Below, piece by piece: positions 35,091 to 43,578 of a DNA stretch of 64,000 bases. Position 1 is the first letter of the stretch. Every line of letters begins with the position of its first letter. A program made the position numbers and the translations under genes. Source of the DNA: Pseudoalteromonas apostichopi (GTDB lineage: Bacteria > Pseudomonadota > Gammaproteobacteria > Enterobacterales > Alteromonadaceae); contig NZ_AP028065.1 in assembly GCF_030297135.1 (NCBI RefSeq), forward strand, positions 1,054,001-1,118,000, read 5' to 3'. The notes beneath the pieces are model-generated. The model had not been told where the DNA came from, did no database searches, and saw only the letters and a list, made by a program, of their open reading frames with translations.

Positions 35091-36944
35091 ATGGATCCAA
35101 CTCCTCAGTCACAATTAAAGCTTCTGATTCAAAAAGGTAAAGAGCAAGGTTATTTAACTTTTGCAGAAGTTAATGATCACCTTCCACAAGACATTATCGA
35201 CTCAGATCAGGTAGAAGATATCATTAGCATGATTAATGATATGGGTATCAAGGTAAGTGAAAACGCGCCTGATGCCGATGAATTAATGATGCAAGAAACA
35301 ACGACAGACGAAGACGCAGCAGAAGCCGCGGCAGCTGCACTTGCGACTGTAGAAAAAGAGATCGGTCGAACAACTGACCCTGTACGTATGTATATGCGTG
35401 AAATGGGTACTGTTGAACTTCTTACGCGTGAGGGCGAAATCGTAATCGCTAAGCGTATTGAGGAAGGTATTAACCAAGTACAGATTTCAGTTGCTGAATA
35501 CCCAGAAGCAATTACCTATCTACTAGAGCAATGGGACAAGTTTGAAGCAGAAGAAATGCGCTTAAGCGACATTATTTCTGGTTTCTTTGACCCTAACAAT
35601 GAAGATGAATCACAAATCTCTGCAACACACATCGGTTCTGAGTTAAACGAAGAGCAACTCGACGACGAAGACGACGAAGAGGATGATGATGAAGACAGTG
35701 ATGACGATGACGATAGTGATGGCGATACAGGCCCTGATCCTGAAGAAGCGCGTATTCACTTCGAAAATTTACGTGAGCTTTATAACAAAGCACGCGATAC
35801 GTTCGAAGAAAAAGGTCGCTCACATCCTGATTCACAGGAAGCTATTACAGAAATCGGCGAACTATTTAAAACATTTAAATTAGTGCCAAAACAGTTTGAC
35901 CGCATGGTTAATAACATGCGTGAAATGATGGACCGCGTTCGTGTACAAGAGCGTATTATCATGAAGCAAGCTGTACAAATTGCTAAGTTACCGAAAAAGA
36001 ACTTCATCAAGCACTTTGCAAACAACGAAACAGATGCTAGCTGGATTGACCTTGAGATTGCTGCAAATGAGAAATACTCTGTAGCTCTTGAAGAAGTTAA
36101 ACCAGAAATCATTCGTTGCATCAGCAAACTAAGTGCAATTGAAGAAAGCACGGGTCTTAGCATCGAACGAATTAAAGACATCAACCGTCGTATGAGTATT
36201 GGTGAGGCGAAAGCTCGCCGTGCGAAGAAAGAAATGGTTGAAGCGAACTTACGTCTTGTAATTTCAATTGCGAAAAAATACACCAACCGTGGTTTACAGT
36301 TCTTAGACCTTATCCAAGAAGGTAATATTGGTCTAATGAAAGCGGTTGATAAGTTCGAATACCGCCGTGGTTATAAGTTCTCAACTTATGCAACATGGTG
36401 GATCCGTCAAGCAATTACGCGTTCGATTGCTGACCAAGCACGTACCATCCGTATTCCTGTACACATGATTGAGACGATCAACAAGTTAAACCGTATCTCT
36501 CGTCAAATGCTACAAGAGATGGGGCGTGAGCCGAGCCCAGAAGAATTAGCTGAGCGTATGTTAATGCCTGAAGACAAGATCCGTAAGGTACTTAAAATCG
36601 CTAAAGAGCCAATTTCAATGGAAACGCCAATCGGTGATGATGAAGATTCGCACTTAGGTGACTTCATTGAAGATACCACTATAGATTCACCTATTGATTC
36701 TGCAACAATGGAATCATTACGTGGCGCTACAAACGACGTATTAGCAGGCTTAACAGCACGTGAAGCTAAAGTACTGCGTATGCGCTTTGGTATCGACATG
36801 AACACTGATCATACATTAGAGGAAGTTGGTAAGCAGTTTGACGTAACACGTGAGCGTATTCGTCAAATCGAAGCGAAAGCGTTACGTAAATTACGTCACC
36901 CTTCTCGCTCTGACTTACTGAAAAGCTTCTTAGATGCTAAGTAA
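35091..36944 (+). CDS. rpoD: RNA polymerase primary sigma factor, sigma-70
   Basis: Housekeeping sigma factor of 617 residues (E. coli 613). It has region 1.1 at the start (QLKLLIQKGKEQGYLTFAEV), region 1.2 (DPVRMYMREMGTVELLTR), a non-conserved insert with an acidic Asp/Glu run at about residues 185-215, regions 2.1-2.4 (NRGLQFLDLIQEGNIGLMKA), region 3, and region 4.2 with the helix-turn-helix (LEEVGKQFDVTRERIRQIEA). It follows dnaG after 123 bp, so an own promoter is possible. Confidence 0.98.
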   Translation: MDPTPQSQLKLLIQKGKEQGYLTFAEVNDHLPQDIIDSDQVEDIISMINDMGIKVSENAPDADELMMQETTTDEDAAEAAAAALATVEKEIGRTTDPVRMYMREMGTVELLTREGEIVIAKRIEEGINQVQISVAEYPEAITYLLEQWDKFEAEEMRLSDIISGFFDPNNEDESQISATHIGSELNEEQLDDEDDEEDDDEDSDDDDDSDGDTGPDPEEARIHFENLRELYNKARDTFEEKGRSHPDSQEAITEIGELFKTFKLVPKQFDRMVNNMREMMDRVRVQERIIMKQAVQIAKLPKKNFIKHFANNETDASWIDLEIAANEKYSVALEEVKPEIIRCISKLSAIEESTGLSIERIKDINRRMSIGEAKARRAKKEMVEANLRLVISIAKKYTNRGLQFLDLIQEGNIGLMKAVDKFEYRRGYKFSTYATWWIRQAITRSIADQARTIRIPVHMIETINKLNRISRQMLQEMGREPSPEELAERMLMPEDKIRKVLKIAKEPISMETPIGDDEDSHLGDFIEDTTIDSPIDSATMESLRGATNDVLAGLTAREAKVLRMRFGIDMNTDHTLEEVGKQFDVTRERIRQIEAKALRKLRHPSRSDLLKSFLDAK

Positions 36945-36966
36945 TTTAGTATCGCATTTTTAACTA

Positions 36967-36993
36967 AAAGGCCGCTGTTGCGGCCTTTTTTCT
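36967..36993 (+). terminator. Intrinsic terminator of rpoD
   Basis: AAAAGGCCGC / GCGGCCTTTT with a TGTT loop and a long T run, 23 bp after the stop codon. Confidence 0.9.
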
Positions 36994-37008
36994 ATTCGAG
37001 AGATATTC

Positions 37009-37890
37009 ATGGCTTGGATCCAAATTCGTATCAATGCAAACGCTGACAACGCAGAATTAATCAGCGACTTATTAATGGACACTGGCAGTGCCTCAGTGAC
37101 CTATGTTGACGCCAAAGATACCCCTATTTATGAGCCAAAGCTTGGCACAGTTCAACTATGGGCTGATACCACTGTCATTGGCCTTTATGACGCAAACCAC
37201 GATATGGACAGCGTTGTAGAGACTCTAAAAGCTGAAGCAACACTCGCCGATAAACTTGTTTATAAGATTGAACAGCTTGAAGATAAGGATTGGGAACGAG
37301 AGTGGATGGATAACTTCCACCCAATTCAATTTGGTGAACGCTTATGGATCTGTCCAAGCTGGCGTGATATTCCAGATCCTAATGCTGTTAATGTATTACT
37401 CGATCCTGGTCTTGCTTTTGGTACGGGTACCCATGCAACCACGGCGCTTTGTTTAAAATGGCTAGAAAGCCAAGATTTAACAGGTAAAACCGTTGTCGAT
37501 TTTGGTTGTGGCTCGGGTATTTTAGGAATAGCGGCAATCAAATTAGGTGCTGAGCGCATGATTGGTATCGATATTGATCCACAAGCCCTTGAGGCAAGCC
37601 GCGATAATGCAAAACGTAATGGTGTTGCAGATAAACTTGAAGTGTATTTACCTGAAGATCAGCCAGAGTTCACAGCCGATATTGTGGTTGCAAACATTCT
37701 AGCTCAACCACTTCGCGAACTACATGAAGTGATCTTAGGCCTTTTAAAACCTAATGGTAAAATTGCTATGTCAGGTATTTTAGAAGAGCAAGCTCAGTCT
37801 GTTGCCGACGTTTATGCCCCATTTTTAGTCCTTGATGAAGTGGCTGCTGAGGGGGAATGGACCCGAGTAAGCGGCATAAAGAAAGCCTAA
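37009..37890 (+). CDS. prmA: Ribosomal protein L11 methyltransferase
   Basis: Trimethylates residues of L11. The 293 residues (same as E. coli) have an N-terminal L11-binding domain and a C-terminal SAM domain with VDFGCGSGILGIAA and the downstream NILAQPL segment. It lies between the rpoD terminator and its own terminator, so it is transcribed alone or with weak readthrough. In E. coli prmA precedes dusB-fis; the order is the same here. Confidence 0.96.
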   Translation: MAWIQIRINANADNAELISDLLMDTGSASVTYVDAKDTPIYEPKLGTVQLWADTTVIGLYDANHDMDSVVETLKAEATLADKLVYKIEQLEDKDWEREWMDNFHPIQFGERLWICPSWRDIPDPNAVNVLLDPGLAFGTGTHATTALCLKWLESQDLTGKTVVDFGCGSGILGIAAIKLGAERMIGIDIDPQALEASRDNAKRNGVADKLEVYLPEDQPEFTADIVVANILAQPLRELHEVILGLLKPNGKIAMSGILEEQAQSVADVYAPFLVLDEVAAEGEWTRVSGIKKA

Positions 37891-37921
37891 ACAGCCCTAG
37901 AGCATTTACTCAAACATAATA

Positions 37922-37957
37922 GGTAAAGCCAGTATTTAACAGGCTTTACCTTATTTT
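37922..37957 (+). terminator. Intrinsic terminator of prmA
   Basis: GGTAAAGCC / GGCTTTACC, 9-bp perfect stem with an 11-base loop and a TTATTTTT tail. Confidence 0.82.
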
Positions 37958-38098
37958 TACAGTTAGTAGTTTCTCACTTTTTAGTGAGTAAAAATTTTTC
38001 TGTTCAAATAACAAACAAATCAACCTACCCGTCAAACTGTTATCAAAAGTCAATACGAAAAGGGCAAAAAAAAGTCACTTTTGTTCAATTTATAGCCT

Positions 38099-38135
38099 TT
38101 GATTTTTGCTAAAAAAGCCGTAAACTTAGCGCCCC
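38099..38135 (+). promoter_or_regulatory. Promoter of dusB-fis with GC-rich discriminator
   Basis: TTGATT (38099-38104), a 16-base spacer and TAAACT (38121-38126), then TAGCGCCCC. A GC block between -10 and the start of transcription is the hallmark of stringent (ppGpp-inhibited) promoters such as the E. coli fis promoter. Regulation is inferred from that resemblance. Confidence 0.65.
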
Positions 38136-38160
38136 TTGAAAAGAGGCCAATTGAATAACA

Positions 38161-39132
38161 GTGCGTATCGGTTCATACCAACTTGAGAACAACGTAATTG
38201 TCGCGCCAATGGCAGGCATTACAGACAGACCATTTAGACAACTTTGCCGTCGCTTAGGTGCTGGCCTTGCTGTTTCTGAAATGCTCTCGTCAAACCCGAA
38301 AGTATGGAAAACCGAAAAATCGATGAACCGTATGGATCACAGCGGTGAGTCGGGAATTCGCTCGGTGCAAATCGCCGGTGCCGATCCTGAGCTTATGGCG
38401 CAGGCAGCACAATTCAATGTCAGCAATGGTGCACAGATCATAGATATCAATATGGGGTGCCCGGCTAAAAAAGTGAATAAGAAACTCGCAGGCTCTGCCT
38501 TATTACAGTTTCCTGAATTAGTACAAGAGATACTCGATGCCGTTGTTAATGCTGTCGATGTCCCTGTCACTTTAAAAATCCGTACCGGATGGGATCAGGA
38601 TAACCGTAATGGTGTCGAGATTGCGAGAATAGCTGAACGTTATGGCATTGCCTCACTTGCAGTACATGGACGAACACGTGCATGTATGTATAAAGGTGAA
38701 GCAGAGTACGCCACAATTAGGGATATTAAACGTTCAGTGTCTATCCCTGTCGTTGCCAATGGTGATATTACTTCACCAGAAAAAGCAAAGCAGGTTTTGG
38801 ATTATACGGGTGCAGATGCCATTATGATTGGTCGAGCCGCCCAAGGTCGCCCTTGGATTTTTAGGGAGATAGACCACTATTTGCGAACTGGAGAACATTT
38901 GCCAGCACCTGAAATTTCAGAAGTGCGTAGCATTTTGATGGAGCATTTAGACAATCTTCATCAGTTTTACGGGGAGCCAATGGGAGCGCGTATCGCTCGA
39001 AAGCATGTATCTTGGTATTTGCAAACCCATGACAGTGACGGTCAGTTTAGGCGAGTATTTAATGCGTTAGATAACCCACAGGCACAAGTCGACGCATTAG
39101 AAGAATACTTTAAAACACTAGCAGCTAACTAA
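38161..39132 (+). CDS. dusB: tRNA-dihydrouridine synthase B
   Basis: Flavoenzyme that reduces uridine-17 in tRNA. The catalytic Cys100 lies in INMGCPAKKVNKK, exactly as in E. coli DusB, and the FMN-binding barrel segments ANGDITSPEKA and GADAIMIGRAAQGRPWIF follow. The start is GTG at 38161, supported by the match MRIGSYQLENN to the E. coli start. It is the first gene of dusB-fis; fis follows after 21 bp. Confidence 0.96.
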   Translation: MRIGSYQLENNVIVAPMAGITDRPFRQLCRRLGAGLAVSEMLSSNPKVWKTEKSMNRMDHSGESGIRSVQIAGADPELMAQAAQFNVSNGAQIIDINMGCPAKKVNKKLAGSALLQFPELVQEILDAVVNAVDVPVTLKIRTGWDQDNRNGVEIARIAERYGIASLAVHGRTRACMYKGEAEYATIRDIKRSVSIPVVANGDITSPEKAKQVLDYTGADAIMIGRAAQGRPWIFREIDHYLRTGEHLPAPEISEVRSILMEHLDNLHQFYGEPMGARIARKHVSWYLQTHDSDGQFRRVFNALDNPQAQVDALEEYFKTLAAN

Positions 39133-39153
39133 GAAAGAAAGAGACATATAACG

Positions 39154-39444
39154 ATGTTCGAACAAAACGTGACTTCTCCATTTATCACAAACCCTCATGT
39201 ACAGTCACACGAGAAACCACAGCCGTTGCGTGATGCAGTGAAAAAAGCTGTTCATCACTACTTAAAGCAACTTAATGGTCAAGACGTACAAGACGTATAC
39301 GACCTTGTTCTTTCTGAGCTAGAAGCACCATTACTTGAAGAAGTAATGACGTACACGCGTGGTAACCAAACTCGTGCTGCAATCTTACTAGGTATCAACC
39401 GTGGTACTTTACGTAAGAAGCTTAAAAAATACGGCATGAACTAA
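39154..39444 (+). CDS. fis: DNA-binding protein Fis
   Basis: Nucleoid protein that bends DNA and activates rRNA promoters during fast growth. The 96 residues (E. coli 98) end in the typical helix-turn-helix TRGNQTRAAILLGINRGTLRKKLKKYGMN, quoted here only by its key parts: NQTRAA and NRGTLRKKLKKYG. It is cotranscribed with dusB from a promoter with a GC-rich discriminator. Confidence 0.98.
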   Translation: MFEQNVTSPFITNPHVQSHEKPQPLRDAVKKAVHHYLKQLNGQDVQDVYDLVLSELEAPLLEEVMTYTRGNQTRAAILLGINRGTLRKKLKKYGMN

Positions 39445-39529
39445 TACTGGTTATTGAAACCGTAATCATTCTAACGAGCTATCGTTATAATTGCTTACAG
39501 CTTCATAGTAACTGGTAATAAGTTATTTG

Positions 39530-39558
39530 AAAAAAGCACCTTAGGGTGCTTTTTTTAT
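39530..39558 (+). terminator. Intrinsic terminator of fis
   Basis: AAAAAAGCACC / GGTGCTTTTTTT with a short TTAG loop, about 85 bp after the fis stop. Confidence 0.88.
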
Positions 39559-39672
39559 AGCTGTTAAAAACTATGCAAAATCCTCACGCTTTAAACGTCG
39601 TTTTTTAAAGCAGATTCAGTTAAAATACCGCCTTTCTAAGCTAGCTCAAACATTGAGGTAATCAAAACTACA

Positions 39673-41259
39673 ATGGATACACATCGTCCAATTCGTCGCG
39701 CACTATTAAGTGTGTCAGATAAAACCGGTATCGTTGAATTTGCTCGCGCTCTTGAAGCACAAGGCGTGGATATTTTATCAACTGGCGGTACTTGCAAATT
39801 ACTTGCTGATAACGGCATCAAAGTCACTGAAGTATCTGACCATACTGGTCACCCTGAGATCATGGATGGTCGCGTAAAAACACTTCATCCAAAAATTCAC
39901 GGCGGCATCCTAGCGCGTCGCGGTCAAGATGAAGACGTAATGAACGAGAATAACATCTCTGCTATCGATATCGTTGTAGTTAACTTATACCCCTTCGCAA
40001 ACACTGTTGCGAAAGAAGACTGCAGCCTAGAAGATGCAATTGAAAACATTGATATCGGTGGTCCAACTATGGTTCGCGCTGCGGCGAAAAACCATAAAGA
40101 CGTGACTATTGTTGTAAATGCAAAAGATTACGACCGTGTAATCAGCGAAATGCAAAACAACAATGGTTCAACAACCTATAAAACGCGTTTTGATCTAGCT
40201 ATTGCCGCTTATGAGCACACAGCTCAGTACGATGGCATGATTGCAAACTACTTCGGCAAAATGGTTCCTGACTACACTGAGGAAGCTGCTGAAGAGACTA
40301 AGTTCCCACGCACTATCAACATGCAGTTCACTAAGAAGCAAGATATGCGCTACGGTGAAAACTCACACCAAGACGCTGCTTTTTATGTTGAAAACGACTT
40401 AACTGAAGCATCTGTTGCAACTGCGGTTCAACTGCAAGGTAAAGCACTTTCTTATAACAATATTGCTGATACTGACGCAGCATTAGAGTGTGTAAAAGAA
40501 TTCGACGTACCAGCGTGTGTTATCGTAAAACATGCGAACCCTTGTGGTGTGTCAATTGGTGACAACATTCTTGAAGCCTATGATCGCGCATTCAAAACTG
40601 ACCCTACATCAGCATTTGGTGGCATCATCGCGTTCAACAAAGAACTTGATGCAGACACTGCTGAAGCGATTGTTTCTCGTCAATTCGTTGAAGTTATCAT
40701 TGCACCTAAAGTATCTGAAGCAGCTGCACAAATCGTATCTGCTAAGCAAAACGTACGCTTATTAGAATGTGGTGAATGGTCTGGTAATGCAACGGGTCAC
40801 GATATCAAGCGCGTTAATGGCGGTATTTTAGTTCAAGACCGTGATCTAGGCATGGTAACGCAAGGCGACCTTAAAGTTGTATCTAAGCGTCAACCAACTG
40901 AGCAAGAATTAAAAGATCTATTATTCTGCTGGAAAGTAGCTAAATTCGTTAAGTCTAACGCGATTGTTTATGCTCGTGACGGTATGACTATCGGTGTAGG
41001 CGCAGGCCAAATGAGCCGTGTTTACTCAGCGAAAATTGCAGGCATCAAAGCAGCTGACGAAAACCTTGAAGTTAAAGGTTCTGTTATGGCATCTGATGCA
41101 TTCTTCCCATTCCGTGACGGTATTGATGCAGCTGCAGAGGCTGGCATCACTGCTGTTATCCAACCAGGTGGTTCAATGCGCGATGAAGAAGTTATCGCTG
41201 CAGCTGACGAAGCTGGTATGGCAATGGTATTTACAGGTATGCGCCATTTCCGCCACTAA
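39673..41259 (+). CDS. purH: Bifunctional AICAR formyltransferase / IMP cyclohydrolase
   Basis: Catalyses the last two steps of IMP synthesis. The 528 residues (E. coli 529) consist of an N-terminal methylglyoxal-synthase-like cyclohydrolase domain (RRALLSVSDKTGIVEFA, STGGTCKLLAD) and a C-terminal formyltransferase with KHANPCGVS and the HPD-type region replaced by the usual PFRDGIDAAAEAG. It has its own terminator, so the following genes need readthrough or a separate promoter. No clear PurR palindrome lies upstream. Confidence 0.97.
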   Translation: MDTHRPIRRALLSVSDKTGIVEFARALEAQGVDILSTGGTCKLLADNGIKVTEVSDHTGHPEIMDGRVKTLHPKIHGGILARRGQDEDVMNENNISAIDIVVVNLYPFANTVAKEDCSLEDAIENIDIGGPTMVRAAAKNHKDVTIVVNAKDYDRVISEMQNNNGSTTYKTRFDLAIAAYEHTAQYDGMIANYFGKMVPDYTEEAAEETKFPRTINMQFTKKQDMRYGENSHQDAAFYVENDLTEASVATAVQLQGKALSYNNIADTDAALECVKEFDVPACVIVKHANPCGVSIGDNILEAYDRAFKTDPTSAFGGIIAFNKELDADTAEAIVSRQFVEVIIAPKVSEAAAQIVSAKQNVRLLECGEWSGNATGHDIKRVNGGILVQDRDLGMVTQGDLKVVSKRQPTEQELKDLLFCWKVAKFVKSNAIVYARDGMTIGVGAGQMSRVYSAKIAGIKAADENLEVKGSVMASDAFFPFRDGIDAAAEAGITAVIQPGGSMRDEEVIAAADEAGMAMVFTGMRHFRH

Positions 41260-41265
41260 TCACAT

Positions 41266-41298
41266 AAAGGGTTAAGCAAATAGCTTAACCCTTTTTGT
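41266..41298 (+). terminator. Intrinsic terminator of purH
   Basis: AAAGGGTTAAGC pairs perfectly with GCTTAACCCTTT around AAATA, followed by T. It separates purH from the methyltransferase gene. Confidence 0.9.
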
Positions 41299-41361
41299 TT
41301 GCCACAAATTCACGTATTCTGATTAATAATAATAATTACCCATATAATGAAGGAACAGATG

Positions 41362-42183
41362 ATGAAATTTGCCGTAAAATCGTTACTCGTTGCCAGCCTT
41401 GCGCTAACATCAGCACAGGCACTAAGCCACGCCCATGAATCAGCGCTTACAAATGCTGTGCAATCAAGCGAACGTGATGCTAAAAATAGCGCACGTGATA
41501 AATATCGCCATCCAGTTGAAACACTTGAGTTCTTTGGCTTTAAGCCAAACATGACAGTTGTTGAAATTGCTCCAGGCGGTGGATGGTATAGCGAAATCCT
41601 TGCACCAGCCGTAAAAGGTCATGGTGTTTACTACGCGGCACATTTCCCAGCAGATTCTGAAGTGGGTTATTACCAACGTTCATTAGCTGGTTTCAAGAAA
41701 AAGATGAGCGATGACGCGCGCTTCAGTGAAGTTAAACTGACTGAATTTGCGCCAGTGACACATCTTGATATTGCACCAGCGGGTAGCGCTGATCTTGTCT
41801 TAACATTCAGAAATGTCCACAACTGGTACATGGGTAAAGACCAAGAAGGCGCGTTAAGTGCATTTAAAGCATTTTATAAAGCACTTAAACCAGGCGGCAC
41901 TTTAGGTGTAGTTGAGCACCGCCTTCCTGAATCGCGCAGCGATGAAGATCAGAAATCATCAGGTTATATGAAACAAAGCTATGTAATTGAAATTGCAAAA
42001 CAAGCTGGCTTTGAACTGGTGGCAAGCAGTGACATTAATGCAAACCCTCTTGATACAGCTGATCACCCTAAAGGGGTATGGACACTACCACCACGTTTAG
42101 CACTTGACGAAAAAGACGCTGCTAAATATAAAGCGATTGGTGAAAGTGACCGTATGACGCTGAAGTTTAAAAAACCGCTATAA
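41362..42183 (+). CDS. Exported class I SAM methyltransferase-like protein (COG4798 type)
   Basis: A Rossmann-fold methyltransferase-like protein of 273 residues with motif I VVEIAPGGGWYSEIL at about residues 66-80 and a DLVLTFRNVHNWY segment in the motif IV position. It begins with a clear signal peptide (positively charged MKFAVK, hydrophobic LLVASLALTSAQA). The start at ATG 41362 is chosen because AAGGA lies 7 bases upstream; the ATGs at 41347 and 41359 are less well placed. SAM is not known to be available in the periplasm, so the activity is puzzling. It lies between purH and purD, 15 bp before purD. Confidence 0.85.
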   Translation: MKFAVKSLLVASLALTSAQALSHAHESALTNAVQSSERDAKNSARDKYRHPVETLEFFGFKPNMTVVEIAPGGGWYSEILAPAVKGHGVYYAAHFPADSEVGYYQRSLAGFKKKMSDDARFSEVKLTEFAPVTHLDIAPAGSADLVLTFRNVHNWYMGKDQEGALSAFKAFYKALKPGGTLGVVEHRLPESRSDEDQKSSGYMKQSYVIEIAKQAGFELVASSDINANPLDTADHPKGVWTLPPRLALDEKDAAKYKAIGESDRMTLKFKKPL

Positions 42184-42198
42184 ATAGGATTATACGCC

Positions 42199-43485
42199 AT
42201 GAATGTACTTGTCATCGGCAGTGGCGGCCGCGAACACGCTCTTGCGTTTAAGGCTGCACAAAATACTAAAGTAAACACCGTTTTCGTCGCTCCAGGTAAC
42301 GCAGGTACTGCACTTGAGCCAAAACTTGAAAACGTTGCTATTAATGTTGAAGACTTAGCAGGTTTAGTTACTTTTGCTAAAGAAAACAACGTTGAGTTAA
42401 CCATTGTTGGCCCTGAAGTACCTCTTGTTTTAGGTGTGGTTGATACATTCCGTGAAAACGGTTTGGCTATCTTCGGCCCAACAGCAGGTGCTGCACAATT
42501 AGAAGGCTCTAAGTCGTTCACTAAAGACTTCTTAGCACGTCACGACATTCCAACAGCGGATTATCAAACATTTGAACAAATCGAACCTGCGCTTGCATAC
42601 CTAAAAGAAAAAGGTGCGCCAATTGTTGTTAAAGCTGATGGCTTAGCAGCGGGTAAAGGCGTTATCGTTGCGATGACTGAACTTGAAGCTGAAGAAGCTA
42701 TTCGCGATATGCTTGCAGGCAACAGCTTTGGTGAAGCTGGTAGCCGTGTGGTTATCGAAGAGTTCTTAGAAGGCGAAGAAGCATCTTTCATCGTGATGGT
42801 TGATGGCAAAAACGTGTTGCCATTTGCAACTAGCCAAGACCACAAACGTGCTTACAATGGTGACCAAGGTCCAAACACTGGCGGCATGGGTGCATACTCA
42901 CCTGCACCAGTGGTTACAGATGAAATTCACCAGCGCATTATGAACGAAGTGATCAACCCGACAGTTGAAGGCATGGCAAAAGAAGGCCACCCTTACACTG
43001 GCTTCTTATACGCTGGTTTAATGATCACCGCTGATGGCACACCAAAAGTGATTGAATACAACTGTCGTTTTGGCGATCCAGAAACACAACCTATGATGCT
43101 TCGTCTTAAGTCTGACCTTGTTGAGCTTATCGAAGCGGCTAACCGTGAAGAACTTGATAAAACCGATATCGAGTTCGATCCGCGCGCAGCTGTAGGTATT
43201 GTACTAGCAGCAAAAGGCTACCCAGATAGCTACCCGAAAGGTGACACTATCAACGGCTTACAAGTTACTTATCCTGAAGGTGAGAAAGTATTCCACGCAG
43301 GCACTAAGCAAGACGGCGAAAATGTTGTTACGGCTGGCGGTCGTGTGCTTTGTGCTACAGCGCTTGGCAACACAGTTACTGAAGCGCAACAACGAGCTTA
43401 TAAACTAGTTGATGAAATCAGCTGGGAAGGCATGGAATATCGTACAGATATCGCTTACCGTGCAATTGCTCGCGAACAGAATTAA
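42199..43485 (+). CDS. purD: Phosphoribosylamine-glycine ligase (GAR synthetase)
   Basis: ATP-grasp enzyme for the second step of purine synthesis. The 428 residues (E. coli 429) start with the typical NVLVIGSGGREHAL, have the ATP-grasp core (VVKADGLAAGKGV) and the NCRFGDPETQ metal-binding segment. In relatives purD follows purH directly; here the exported methyltransferase gene and a terminator stand between them. Confidence 0.97.
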   Translation: MNVLVIGSGGREHALAFKAAQNTKVNTVFVAPGNAGTALEPKLENVAINVEDLAGLVTFAKENNVELTIVGPEVPLVLGVVDTFRENGLAIFGPTAGAAQLEGSKSFTKDFLARHDIPTADYQTFEQIEPALAYLKEKGAPIVVKADGLAAGKGVIVAMTELEAEEAIRDMLAGNSFGEAGSRVVIEEFLEGEEASFIVMVDGKNVLPFATSQDHKRAYNGDQGPNTGGMGAYSPAPVVTDEIHQRIMNEVINPTVEGMAKEGHPYTGFLYAGLMITADGTPKVIEYNCRFGDPETQPMMLRLKSDLVELIEAANREELDKTDIEFDPRAAVGIVLAAKGYPDSYPKGDTINGLQVTYPEGEKVFHAGTKQDGENVVTAGGRVLCATALGNTVTEAQQRAYKLVDEISWEGMEYRTDIAYRAIAREQN

Positions 43486-43508
43486 GGTCAAACCAGTCTA
43501 ATTCTAAT

Positions 43509-43536
43509 AAAGCGCAGTTTATCTGCGCTTTTTTAA
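43509..43536 (+). terminator. Intrinsic terminator of purD
   Basis: AAAGCGCAG / CTGCGCTTT with a TTTAT loop and a T run, just after the stop codon. Confidence 0.88.
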
Positions 43537-43578
43537 TGCTACACTAATAAGAATATTTACCTAGATAAAGAACTAATT

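Noticed and set aside
35640..35740. Acidic Asp/Glu run in RpoD considered as an unusual insertion
   Set aside because: The non-conserved region of gammaproteobacterial sigma-70, including E. coli, has a similar acidic stretch.
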